Origin: JAHDWY01 sp964632865
GTDB lineage: Bacteria; Hydrogenedentota; Hydrogenedentia; Hydrogenedentales; SLHB01
Length of the DNA: 43,036 bases
Direction: 5' to 3'
Assembly (NCBI GenBank): GCA_964632865.1
Contig: CAZWDH010000014.1
Location: forward strand, 1-43,036
Shown: positions 17,112 to 25,494 of the stretch, in pieces
How positions within the stretch are numbered: position 1 is the first letter of the stretch
Layout of the letters: the number at the start of each line of letters is the position of its first letter
Translations under genes and position numbers: made by a program
The notes under the pieces: model-generated
Databases searched by the model: none
What the model saw: only the letters and a program-made list of their open reading frames with translations
Told to the model about the DNA's origin: nothing

Positions 17112-18962
17112 GTGCAAGAACTACGAAGATCGGCGGGAGATGGGTGGCAAAGGTCGTGCTGCCGGGCCGGTGCTTTGACGCTACTTTTTGCAATGGCCGG
17201 AATTCCTGCCTACGCGGAATCCCCGGCGCACGGCAACAACCTGGTCAAGCAATTGAAGGTGCTGGAGCTTGGCCCGTCCGAGGGACCGATTCGGCTCGAT
17301 TTTTCGAATCCCCGGGATGGATGGGTGTACGTATCCGCCGTCGCAGGGGAGGGTCAGTACGGGTTTCGCTTTCTCACGGGGGAAAGCGCGTCGCGGTGGT
17401 ACCATCCGCGCGGCAGCCAGCCAAAAGTGATGGTGTATCTCCACGCAGGAGATTACGAATTGGAGGTAGAGCCAGGAGAAGACGTGCGGCCCAGGTCGAT
17501 TGTGGTCCGCGCAATACCGGAGCTGCACTATTGCCGGTTCCCGGCGGAGCCGGTCGTGGAGCAGTTCGGGCAGTACGACTGGGAGTATTTGAGCGCCCAC
17601 GTGTTGCCTCAGGTGAACACCATCGTCGGGCTGCCCACGGAGGAGTCGGATGCGCGTATCGCGCCGTGGGTGGAATCGGGCGGCAAGTGGATCGCCTATG
17701 GCAGCCTGCCGCATATGGAGGGTCTGACGGCCGACCAGGCCTTCGACTATTGGCGTAAGAACCCCGGTTTTACAGACCGACGGTTGTCGGGCTTGATTGC
17801 CGACGAGTTCCAAGGCCGGCAGAACGAATGGTATCCCGCGTGGACGGAAGCGATACGGAGGCTGGGCGAGGACCCGGCGCTCGCGGGGAAGGCGTTCTAC
17901 GGCTACTGCGGCGGACCCGGGATGTATACGCGGCCTCAGACGCGGGAGTTGGTGCGGACAGTCTTCGATGCCGACTATTACATGGCCTGGGAGCGGTACC
18001 TCCACGAGATGCCGACGCTGGAGGAGGCGCGGGCATTGCTCGATTCTCACCTTGGGGAAGAAATGGCGAAGTGGCGCGCTGCCTTTCCGGAGTGCCAGAA
18101 GCAGATGGTCCTGGTGTCCGGTTTGTTCACCCATGGCTTGAGCCTGAACGTGCAACCGGAAGTGGACTACAAAGTGTGGATGGACATGCAGATGCAGTAC
18201 GTCGCGACGCATCCGGAGTTCGAGGGGCTGTTTGGCCTGCACTGGTGGAACTCGAGCTTCGCCGACGAGGAAACCTTGCGTTGGATGGCGCGACTGTTCC
18301 GCCACTACGCCATCGAGGGCAACACGGATCTGCTATCCGAATCGTTGGGCTATTCGTACATCCCCGGCCTAATCGAGAATGCGGACTTTGCAGACGGCCT
18401 CTCGGCTTGGGAAGTCTCCGCCGCCGCGCCGGACTCGGTGCGCACGGATTACATGGAACGGTATGGCCGTTTGCAGGGACGCTATTGGCACCGCGCGGGT
18501 TTTCCCGACGAGCCGGCGGGCAACACGTTTCTGTGGATGCGGAAGCAGGCGGACAAGCCCAACACGGTCAGCCAGACGATGCGCGGGCTGAAACCGGGCG
18601 AATTGTATTCCCTCAAAGTAGTGGCAGCCGATTACGAAGACATTACGCTGGGTGCGTCGGACAGGAAACTCCTGCCCATGTCGGTTGAAGTCGAGGGTGT
18701 ACCGTTCGTCCCTGAAAAGATGTTCGTGGGCCAAGTCAGCAGCCGCAACGCCGCGCCGTCAGACTTGCCCTTCGATGGACAGAATCCTGCATGGTTCAAT
18801 CTTTACCGCATCGTCTTCCGCGCCACGGGTGAGGAGGCTATTCTCCACATTTCCGACTGGGCCATGCCCGACGAGCCGGGTGGACCCGCCGGGCAGGAAC
18901 TGATGATCAATTTCGTGGAGGTTCAGCCCTACTACGATTCCGAGGCTGCCGAGAATTTATAA
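17112..18962 (+). CDS. Secreted protein of unknown function, possible glycoside-hydrolase-like barrel plus C-terminal binding domain
   Basis: The protein has 616 residues from a GTG at 17112, with GGGAG 4 bases upstream (short spacing) and no better start nearby. The signal peptide includes RAGALTLLFAMAGIPAYA. A beta-rich N-terminal part (about 45-135; RLDFSNPRDGWVYVSAVAGE) leads into a region that reads like a TIM barrel. It has GLIADEFQGRQNEWYPAW (Asp231/Glu232 near a strand end), GKAFYGYCGGPGMYTR and LFGLHWWNSSFADEETLRW. The C-terminal 200 residues (ENADFADGLSAWEV...) look like a galactose-binding/CBM-type jelly roll. I do not recognise a named family. A role on carbohydrates is inferred from architecture and neighbours only. 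It is a single gene, convergent with the sigma-factor fusion 75 bases away. Confidence 0.8.
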   Translation: MQELRRSAGDGWQRSCCRAGALTLLFAMAGIPAYAESPAHGNNLVKQLKVLELGPSEGPIRLDFSNPRDGWVYVSAVAGEGQYGFRFLTGESASRWYHPRGSQPKVMVYLHAGDYELEVEPGEDVRPRSIVVRAIPELHYCRFPAEPVVEQFGQYDWEYLSAHVLPQVNTIVGLPTEESDARIAPWVESGGKWIAYGSLPHMEGLTADQAFDYWRKNPGFTDRRLSGLIADEFQGRQNEWYPAWTEAIRRLGEDPALAGKAFYGYCGGPGMYTRPQTRELVRTVFDADYYMAWERYLHEMPTLEEARALLDSHLGEEMAKWRAAFPECQKQMVLVSGLFTHGLSLNVQPEVDYKVWMDMQMQYVATHPEFEGLFGLHWWNSSFADEETLRWMARLFRHYAIEGNTDLLSESLGYSYIPGLIENADFADGLSAWEVSAAAPDSVRTDYMERYGRLQGRYWHRAGFPDEPAGNTFLWMRKQADKPNTVSQTMRGLKPGELYSLKVVAADYEDITLGASDRKLLPMSVEVEGVPFVPEKMFVGQVSSRNAAPSDLPFDGQNPAWFNLYRIVFRATGEEAILHISDWAMPDEPGGPAGQELMINFVEVQPYYDSEAAENL

Positions 18963-19037
18963 ACTGCGGTTCAGGTTCGACCACGCGCGGGTCCCGGTTC
19001 CCGCGTACGAGATCTCGGCAACATGCGCTGGCTGCGA

Positions 19038-22000
19038 TCACCGCAGAGCCAGTTCGATCTGCGAGTCGTCGCTGTCCATTTCGATAACCTGAATCGTGGT
19101 CCGCGTATTCGCGAGGCGCTCCTCTGCGTTCGTGGGGGCACCGCTGGTGGCTTCGGCAACAACGGTATACGTGCCGGACTCGACCGAGCGGAAGGTATAG
19201 GCCGTGCCATCAAACTGGGCGAACCCCACAGGCCAAAGCGCGCGATCAGCAGTATGGCCCTGAGGCGCTGCGTCCAGGGCTCCGGAATGCAACTTCACCA
19301 AAACTTCCTCATCCGGGCTCGCGCCACGTACGTAGACTGAGAGCATGTTTCCCGAAAGCAGTGCAACGTCATGCACGACATCACCGGTCCCTTCGACCAA
19401 CACCTCATCGCGCCGCCAAAGGGAACGTTCGCCGATGCTCGCTCGAATGTCGAGCGTGGTGACTCCTGGCGGCATTTGTTCGAGGCGATAGTAGCCTTTT
19501 GCGTCCACACGGGTGTCCTTCGTGCTCCCTCCCGGAAGCACGGCCGTGATGTATCCACCGGTGGCGAGTTCGCCGTCGATCTGGATCTGGCCTTCCACCG
19601 CAGCGACGCCCGGCGCGGGGAAATCGAAATCGACAACCGTCACTTCGCCATCGCGAATCGTGGCGGGTTTGTCGAAGGATATGCGCTCTCCGGAATCGGG
19701 GCTGGTCATTCCGACCGAAACGCTTATGGTCCCCGGTGAAAGATTGGCCATCTCATACGTGCCGTCAGGACGGCTTCGCTCGTGGAACCCAACCATATCC
19801 GGCACGCTACGGAACAAATTAATGATGCTTTGCGCCGGCTGACCGCCAATGGTGATGGTCCCCTTGAGGGTTCCCCCTTCGGAGAATACGAAGTCGATGG
19901 GTTCGGATTGCGGGGCATTGAAACGCTGCCAGGCCGGGGGATATTCGGGATGCCAGGCATAGATGAGGTTTTCGCCGGACGGTGCAGTATCGACGGAGAA
20001 GGCCCCCATCGAGTCCGTTTTCGCGACCAAGACCTTTTCGTCGTCCGCCAACTCGTAACCATAGGGGAACTGGCCGATGTAGATCTTCGCGCCGCGCACG
20101 GGGTCGCCGTTGGCGTTTCGTACCGTGCCTTCCAGATGATTGCCGGGCGAGAGTTCAAGGATTAACTCGCCGGTATGCGAGAGCAGGTCGACTCCCTGAA
20201 CCAGCGGCGCGTATCCATCGGCCCGGACTCCGACAGTTGCGTACTCGGGACTCTCCATCATCATGGAGAAGTGTCCGCTCGCGTCGCGTACGGGTTCGAG
20301 GCGATCGAAGAATCGCGTAAACTCCACGGCGCTCACGCGACCGCCGAGGTGCATGATCTCGAACTCGCGTACCGGTTCCCGGGTTTGTGCGTCAATGACT
20401 CTTCCGGCGAGCGTGAGGCGCGGTAGCAGGACGATCTCGATGTTCTCCAGGTCGCCTTCGGGAACGAAGTGCCGAACGTGGTCGTAGCCGGCGTGCCGTA
20501 CGCCCAGCGTGGGCGATGTTCCTTTGCCGGCGAAGACGGTCAGCTCAAAGACGCCATCGCTGTCGGCTTCGGCCATTTGGCCCTGATAGACGTCGTGAAC
20601 CCGCGCGCCTGCAACCGGATTGCCCGTAGCGTCGATGACGCGGCCTTTGAGATCGACGTAGGGTTGATAGATCAGCTTCAGTCCCGTTCGTTGCTCGCCT
20701 GGCTCCAAGGTGATCTCTGCGAGCGCGGTGTCGTGTGAAATCATGTCCGTACCGGGAGGGAACGCCAGTATCAAGTACGTGAACGCGGCGCAATCCTGGA
20801 TCTTGAATAGCCCATTTGCGTCGGTGCGGGACCATGAAGGGTGATTCAAGTCGCACGACTTGGGGGAGGCGCTGACGTTGATTTCCGGCACCGGCTTTCC
20901 AGCTTCGTCGACGAGTTGCCCCTGGATGCTCCCGCTGGTATGGAGTACCAACTCCAAATCGCGGATTCCCTCTCGGGCTAGCGTGAGCGGTCCGGCCGGC
21001 GCACTGATTTGCGGATATCGCTCGCGGGTTTCCGTGGTCCTGCCGGCATTACGCGTGGTCGCCTGGACGTAAAGGTGATTGCTCGTTTCCAACCCGTCGA
21101 TCGCAAACCGGCCGTTCGCATCCGACGTCACGTGTTCGATGCTCATGGGCGTGCTGCGTGCGGAGACCGAGGCACCCGCGACCGGTTCGCCGGACTCGTC
21201 CAAGACAATGCCGGTGACGGCCCCTTCTCCGAATGCAGCGGTTTGGCCTGCCGTCGGAGAGGAATTGGCGTTGAATGCGTTCACCAAGATGGCAGCGAGC
21301 CCCTGGTCATTTTCAGGACTCGGAGAAGCCTCATCGGCGGGGGCAACCGGATCAACGTGCGATGACTGTGTAGGAATTGGTTCAGGCCTGCTTCCGGACC
21401 AGACCACGAAGCCAGTCAGCGCGACCGCTGCGACCAGGGCGCCTGCCGCAATCTTCCCAAGCGTCATCGTGCCCGTCGCTGCGGCAATGGCGGTTCCCGC
21501 GCTTGCGCTGCCAGCAGTGCCCGCGACCGCGATCTTCACGAGCACGGCGGATAGGGACGCTGGCAAGGCTTCCGCAGGCGCCTGGGCCAACGCCGTGGCC
21601 AGCCCCGCAACGGAAATGGGAACGCCGCGCTTCTGCAGCGTCTTGCGTATCTTCTCCACGCCCCGGCGTACGCGACCTGCGGCCGTGGCACGGGGAATTC
21701 CGAGTTCCGCGGCGATGGCTTCATAGGTCCGGCCTTCGAAGTAATGCGCCACGAGGGGACCCTGCAGCTTTTCCGGAAGTGCGGCGATGGCCTCGTCAAC
21801 GTACTCTCGAATATCGTCCCAGGCCGGTTCAACGGACTCGGGATGATTTTCCGCGAACTGTCGCTCGCGTTTCGTCCTTCTGGAGACCGATCGAATTCGA
21901 TCGATGGACCGGTGGGTTGCTAGACGATGAAGCCAGCCCCCCGGCGATTGGATAGGTCTCCGCTCTTGCGCGAGCTTGAGGAAACACTCCTGCGTAATGT

Positions 22001-22142
22001 CTTCCGCGTCGGATGCGTTTCCCAGCACGCGGCAGCAGGTGGAAAACACCATGGTTGCGTGCCGTTGGGCGAGCTCGGCGAACGCATCGGGATCCCGCCG
22101 TTCAATCCATTGCCGCAGGAGGTGTTGTTCAGAAGCGCTCAT
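19038..22142 (-). CDS. ECF sigma factor fused to a membrane segment and extracytoplasmic carboxypeptidase-regulatory-like repeats
   Basis: The protein has 1034 residues. Residues 15-90 are a sigma-70 region 2 (VFSTCCRVLGNASDAEDITQ, then ECFLKLAQ and HRLATHRSIDRIR). Residues 113-168 are region 4 (ALPEKLQGPLVAHYFEGRTY and a helix-turn-helix EAIAAELGIPRATAAGRVRR). An Ala/Gly-rich linker leads to one predicted membrane helix (about 229-248, KIAAGALVAAVALTGFVVW). From about residue 306 there are seven beta-sandwich repeats with variants of G-x-V-x-D-x-x-G-x-P-V (AVTGIVLDESGEPVAG, DLKGRVIDATGNPVAG, HLEGTVRNANGDPVRG). The simplest topology puts the sigma domains in the cytoplasm and the repeats outside. 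No separate anti-sigma gene is adjacent. It is divergent from the agarase-like hydrolase. Start at 22142 has GAGG 9 bases upstream. Signal and regulon are unknown. Confidence 0.93.
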   Translation of the reverse strand: MSASEQHLLRQWIERRDPDAFAELAQRHATMVFSTCCRVLGNASDAEDITQECFLKLAQERRPIQSPGGWLHRLATHRSIDRIRSVSRRTKRERQFAENHPESVEPAWDDIREYVDEAIAALPEKLQGPLVAHYFEGRTYEAIAAELGIPRATAAGRVRRGVEKIRKTLQKRGVPISVAGLATALAQAPAEALPASLSAVLVKIAVAGTAGSASAGTAIAAATGTMTLGKIAAGALVAAVALTGFVVWSGSRPEPIPTQSSHVDPVAPADEASPSPENDQGLAAILVNAFNANSSPTAGQTAAFGEGAVTGIVLDESGEPVAGASVSARSTPMSIEHVTSDANGRFAIDGLETSNHLYVQATTRNAGRTTETRERYPQISAPAGPLTLAREGIRDLELVLHTSGSIQGQLVDEAGKPVPEINVSASPKSCDLNHPSWSRTDANGLFKIQDCAAFTYLILAFPPGTDMISHDTALAEITLEPGEQRTGLKLIYQPYVDLKGRVIDATGNPVAGARVHDVYQGQMAEADSDGVFELTVFAGKGTSPTLGVRHAGYDHVRHFVPEGDLENIEIVLLPRLTLAGRVIDAQTREPVREFEIMHLGGRVSAVEFTRFFDRLEPVRDASGHFSMMMESPEYATVGVRADGYAPLVQGVDLLSHTGELILELSPGNHLEGTVRNANGDPVRGAKIYIGQFPYGYELADDEKVLVAKTDSMGAFSVDTAPSGENLIYAWHPEYPPAWQRFNAPQSEPIDFVFSEGGTLKGTITIGGQPAQSIINLFRSVPDMVGFHERSRPDGTYEMANLSPGTISVSVGMTSPDSGERISFDKPATIRDGEVTVVDFDFPAPGVAAVEGQIQIDGELATGGYITAVLPGGSTKDTRVDAKGYYRLEQMPPGVTTLDIRASIGERSLWRRDEVLVEGTGDVVHDVALLSGNMLSVYVRGASPDEEVLVKLHSGALDAAPQGHTADRALWPVGFAQFDGTAYTFRSVESGTYTVVAEATSGAPTNAEERLANTRTTIQVIEMDSDDSQIELALR

Positions 22143-22219
22143 TGAAGGTTACCTCGCCGGTGGTGTCGGTTGAAACTCTCACCTATCTGACGCCACGGCC
22201 GCGCGTTTGTATCGCATCG

Positions 22220-22247
22220 ATTGTACGACAATGCGGGTTGTCCGCAT
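22220..22247. promoter_or_regulatory. Two adjoining palindromes between the sigma fusion and agarase-like gene
   Basis: ATTGT-ACG-ACAAT (22220-22232) and ATGCGG-GTTGT-CCGCAT (22231-22247) are both perfect inverted repeats and share two bases. On the minus strand the first contains TACAAT, a possible -10 for the sigma-factor gene about 78 bases before its ATG. They could be operators for one or both divergent genes. Confidence 0.4.
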
Positions 22248-22264
22248 CGCGCCAGCCGAATCCC

Positions 22265-22293
22265 TTGAACGGCATACCGCACCGGCCTACGAT
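22265..22293 (+). promoter_or_regulatory. Putative promoter of the agarase-like gene
   Basis: TTGAAC (22265-22270), a 17-base spacer and TACGAT (22288-22293), predicting a leader of roughly 115 bases before the ATG at 22417. Consensus similarity only. Confidence 0.4.
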
Positions 22294-22416
22294 AGTGAAG
22301 TGCGCGCGACGCCGTGCACCCGGGGGGAATTCGTTTTGGGGAGCCTGAACGGTTGCGAGGCTCGCGGTCATATCGTCAGCCAGCCAACCGCTACAGGTCT
22401 TCGATGGGGGTCAGTC

Positions 22417-24420
22417 ATGGAAGTTCCACAAAAACGTCGCATCGTATTGAGTGTCCTGTCTTCGTTGTGCGCGGCAAGTCTGGCCGCATGGGCGCAAGAC
22501 GCTGAAGAGCCCGCACTCGCGCTGAACATGAACCCGGCGGTGATCGCGCCCGATCTGCCGTTCGCCGACGCGCGTCCCGCTGAGTGTGATGCTTACGGCG
22601 GTTGGACCGGTATTCAGGGGCAACGCACGGGGTTTTTCCACGTGGAGAAGATCGGCGACCGATGGTGGTTTATCACGCCGGAAGGCAATGCGTTTTTCAT
22701 GCTCAAGGTGATCAATGCGAAAGAAAAGGCGGTCCCACGCTTGAAATCATGGGGGTTCAACACGGGCGAACGCGATTCAGGGCTGCCCTATGACGTCCAC
22801 CTCGATCTGCTGCGGCTGGCTTCACGTCCGTACCCGGTCGCGCAACGGCCGGGTTTTCCCCCCTGGGTATCCCTTCCAGACGTCTTCGATCCGGAATGGC
22901 CGGAACAGTGCGCGCGGCGAGCCGAAGAAGTCCTCGGACCAATCAAGGACGACCCCCTGTTGATCGGGTACTTCCTCGTCAACGAGATCTGCCTGGACGG
23001 GTGGTATGAAGCGGCCACGCGCACCGAGCTTGACGCGCCCGCGCGCGCGGCCTTCGTGGAGGTCGCGCGAACGTATTATGCGGATAAACCGGCGGAATTG
23101 ACGGAAGACTGGAAAGACTATCAGGTCACAAGCGTCGACGATCTCAAAACCGTGCAAGGTGACCCCCCTTCGATTCCGGAACTCAAGGCGATATGGGTCG
23201 CGACGATGGCGGAGCGGGCCTTCGGCGTGGCGTCGGACGCGGCCCGCGCCGTCGCCCCCAACCATCTGAATCTGGGCACACGCTTGTTCAACGCGCCCCT
23301 TCCGGAACCGGGAATCCTCGCGGCCATGGGGAAGTATTGCGACGTGATCAGCATGAATCTCTACAGCATGTTTCCGGACCGCTTGCCTGTGCAGATGTTC
23401 ACGCTGGTTCCCGCCATACACGCCATTACCGGGCGGCCCACGATGACGACGGAGTTTTCGTTCCGCGCGGCCGACACGCTTCACCCGGGAACGATGGGCG
23501 CCTTGCCCGCGGTCGACACGCAGGCGCAACGCGCCATCGGCTATCTTTCCTACGTGTCCGCGGCGGCGTCCATCCCCAGCCATATTGGGGTCGCTTGGTA
23601 CACCTATCACGACGACGATATCGAAAAACCCTGGGATCGATACGCGGAAGACTGCAATTTCGGTGTCGTCGACAACGGTCGGCGCCCTTACGCGGTGCTT
23701 TCCGAAACGATGCGTACGACCAATAGCGTCGTTTATGAACTGGCGGCCGATCCGGTGCGGAACGAATCCGTCCCGCTCTTTTGGCGGACGGAGTTGATGC
23801 GTTGGGACGTGCCCCAGGATGAAGTGCTTCTTGGCCGCTTGGCCCGGGCCGGGAAGCCTTTCGAAGACCCTCTGGCCAGAACTCTTCCCGAACCGCGCCG
23901 GTACCATGAGAATTACTGGGTGCAACACAGGGGACCACGGCTGATCGTCAACGATGACCGCTTCGTGGGCTGGTGTGGAGCAAATATGATTGAATCCGGT
24001 GAGGATTCGACAGCGCTCACATTGATTGATGTGCTTTCGTACACGTCGTTTCCCCGGTCGCTATGGCTCGGCATGGAATGTCAGAACCCCGACGAACCAA
24101 TCGCGCTGGAGACGAACGCCCGCTTTCTGCAACGGCGGATCGACGCGACCGGCAACCTGAACGAGCTGATCGTGGCGGATTGCAGCTATGTGCGAACCGA
24201 TTACAATCAAACCGAACTACGGCTGAATTGCCGGGTGCCGTATCTGCGGCTCGCGTTCGAGCGCGATACCCAAACCCTGAGCATAACCATCCGTGGCAAC
24301 GCCGAGCGGATCGGTGTGGCCGGCGTCGGGGGCTGGAAGATTGTATGCAATGACACGCCCATGGACGCCGCTCAGGTGGAAGAAGCGGACGGTCTTACGG
24401 TGATAACGCTCAATCCGTAA
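22417..24420 (+). CDS. Secreted agarase-like glycoside hydrolase (TIM barrel)
   Basis: The protein has 667 residues. The ATG at 22417 is preferred: a G-rich Shine-Dalgarno lies 6 bases upstream and the signal peptide (RRIVLSVLSSLCAASLAAWA) starts there; the open frame upstream is unconserved. Barrel landmarks are GDRWWFITPEGNAFFMLKV, then DPLLIGYFLVNEICLDGW with acid/base candidate Glu190, and GRPTMTTEFSFRA with nucleophile candidate Glu346. GYF-xx-NE is reminiscent of beta-agarases (GH50/GH86-like), but the family cannot be fixed by eye. About 170 C-terminal residues form an extra beta domain. It probably cleaves an external polysaccharide. Its 3' end overlaps the convergent alpha/beta hydrolase gene by 11 bases. 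Confidence 0.83.
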   Translation: MEVPQKRRIVLSVLSSLCAASLAAWAQDAEEPALALNMNPAVIAPDLPFADARPAECDAYGGWTGIQGQRTGFFHVEKIGDRWWFITPEGNAFFMLKVINAKEKAVPRLKSWGFNTGERDSGLPYDVHLDLLRLASRPYPVAQRPGFPPWVSLPDVFDPEWPEQCARRAEEVLGPIKDDPLLIGYFLVNEICLDGWYEAATRTELDAPARAAFVEVARTYYADKPAELTEDWKDYQVTSVDDLKTVQGDPPSIPELKAIWVATMAERAFGVASDAARAVAPNHLNLGTRLFNAPLPEPGILAAMGKYCDVISMNLYSMFPDRLPVQMFTLVPAIHAITGRPTMTTEFSFRAADTLHPGTMGALPAVDTQAQRAIGYLSYVSAAASIPSHIGVAWYTYHDDDIEKPWDRYAEDCNFGVVDNGRRPYAVLSETMRTTNSVVYELAADPVRNESVPLFWRTELMRWDVPQDEVLLGRLARAGKPFEDPLARTLPEPRRYHENYWVQHRGPRLIVNDDRFVGWCGANMIESGEDSTALTLIDVLSYTSFPRSLWLGMECQNPDEPIALETNARFLQRRIDATGNLNELIVADCSYVRTDYNQTELRLNCRVPYLRLAFERDTQTLSITIRGNAERIGVAGVGGWKIVCNDTPMDAAQVEEADGLTVITLNP

Positions 24421-25315
24421 CGGGCTGACCCGCGGAGTCCCGCGCTTCCTGCGTCCGGCGAATGAACGCGTTGATCGCCGTCGCGATGACGCCAGGCTGT
24501 TGCACCTGCATGGCGTGGGAAGCGCCTTCGATCCAGACGAGTTCGATGTTGGGCCGATCGGGGATGCGCATCAGTTCGCGGCTGGGTTTGGGTTTGCCGC
24601 GGTCGCCCCAGATTTCGAGGATGGGCACCTTCGTCGTTTCCAGGATGGGATAGCCGTCCCAGCGTCTCCACACGGACGAGAATGAATCGCGCTGTTCCTG
24701 GGTGAGCTTGTCGTAGACGCGTGCGCGGTTGGCTTGGCGTTCGGCGAGTTGCTCCGGCGTGATCGTTTCGTCGGGTCCCGTGCCGAAGGCTTCCTGTTGT
24801 ACTTTCCAGTGGGTCCAGCCTTCCATGGCGATGGCGCCGGTCACTTGATCGGGCCTGCGACCAGCGATCTCGATGGGCAGCATGCCGCCGATGCTGTGGC
24901 CGCCCACGTAGTAGCGTTTCAACCCGATGGTATCAATCACGCGAAGCACGTCTTCGGCAAACAGTTCCATGGAACAGTCGGTGGATGGCGGCTGGCTCCC
25001 GTTGTGTCCGCGCAACTCGACGATGATGAGATTGAGGTCGCGGTCGAGATGCTCCACGAGATGATTAAAGGTCCGGTAGTCGCCCCAGCTACCGGGGATG
25101 AGCACGAGATTCGGGCCGTTGCCTTCCCGTATGTAATAGGCGAGCTGGCCGCCTTCGGGTAGCGGGACCGAATGGGCGGTGAATTGGTCGATGACGGGGT
25201 TGGGCGGTTCGGCAATCGCGTTGGTTGAGAAGACGAGAAGCGCGTAGAACAGTACCGGACAAATGCTTGGCCGGGAAAATCTGAGTACCTCCTGTGTACG
25301 GAAGTTGACACACAT
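24410..25315 (-). CDS. Exported alpha/beta hydrolase
   Basis: The protein has 301 residues. The alpha/beta-hydrolase triad is visible: nucleophile Ser141 in the elbow GGHSIGG, Asp238 in ILEIWGDRGKP and His267 in EGASHAMQ. The oxyanion-hole region is LIPGSWGDYRTF, and the strand before the cap reads LIIVELRGHNGSQPP. The N-terminus (ICPVLFYALLVFSTNAIA) is a signal peptide, so it acts outside the cytoplasm, probably as an esterase or similar; substrate unknown. Start is ambiguous: the ATG at 25315 lacks a clear Shine-Dalgarno, while a perfect AGGAGGT (complement of 25287-25293) lies about 25 bases inside the frame with no in-frame ATG, GTG or TTG just after it. A good promoter lies upstream at 25395-25367. 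Confidence 0.9.
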   Translation of the reverse strand: MCVNFRTQEVLRFSRPSICPVLFYALLVFSTNAIAEPPNPVIDQFTAHSVPLPEGGQLAYYIREGNGPNLVLIPGSWGDYRTFNHLVEHLDRDLNLIIVELRGHNGSQPPSTDCSMELFAEDVLRVIDTIGLKRYYVGGHSIGGMLPIEIAGRRPDQVTGAIAMEGWTHWKVQQEAFGTGPDETITPEQLAERQANRARVYDKLTQEQRDSFSSVWRRWDGYPILETTKVPILEIWGDRGKPKPSRELMRIPDRPNIELVWIEGASHAMQVQQPGVIATAINAFIRRTQEARDSAGQPVTD

Positions 25316-25366
25316 CCATCGACGCTCCCGATCTTACACGGGCGGGACGCCCATGCTCCTTGCGGC

Positions 25367-25395
25367 ATTGTGCAGATACGGGTTTGACGCGTCAA
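25367..25395 (-). promoter_or_regulatory. Putative promoter of the alpha/beta hydrolase with palindromic -35
   Basis: On the minus strand: TTGACG (25395-25390), 17 bases, CACAAT (25372-25367), predicting a leader of about 45 bases. The -35 is half of a perfect 12-bp palindrome TTGACGCGTCAA (25384-25395), which may also be an operator. Confidence 0.5.
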
Positions 25396-25494
25396 CGCGC
25401 CGACGATGGTCGCGCATGCCCGCTTCTGAGCAATCGGCGGCCGACGTTCAATTTACTTTGCGCAGCCCCCGGCGCGGTTGCGATACTCTTACGC

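Noticed and set aside
18986..19005. CGCGGG/CCCGCG hairpin between two convergent genes as a bidirectional terminator
   Set aside because: Only a 6-bp stem and no T-run on either strand; common by chance in GC-rich DNA.
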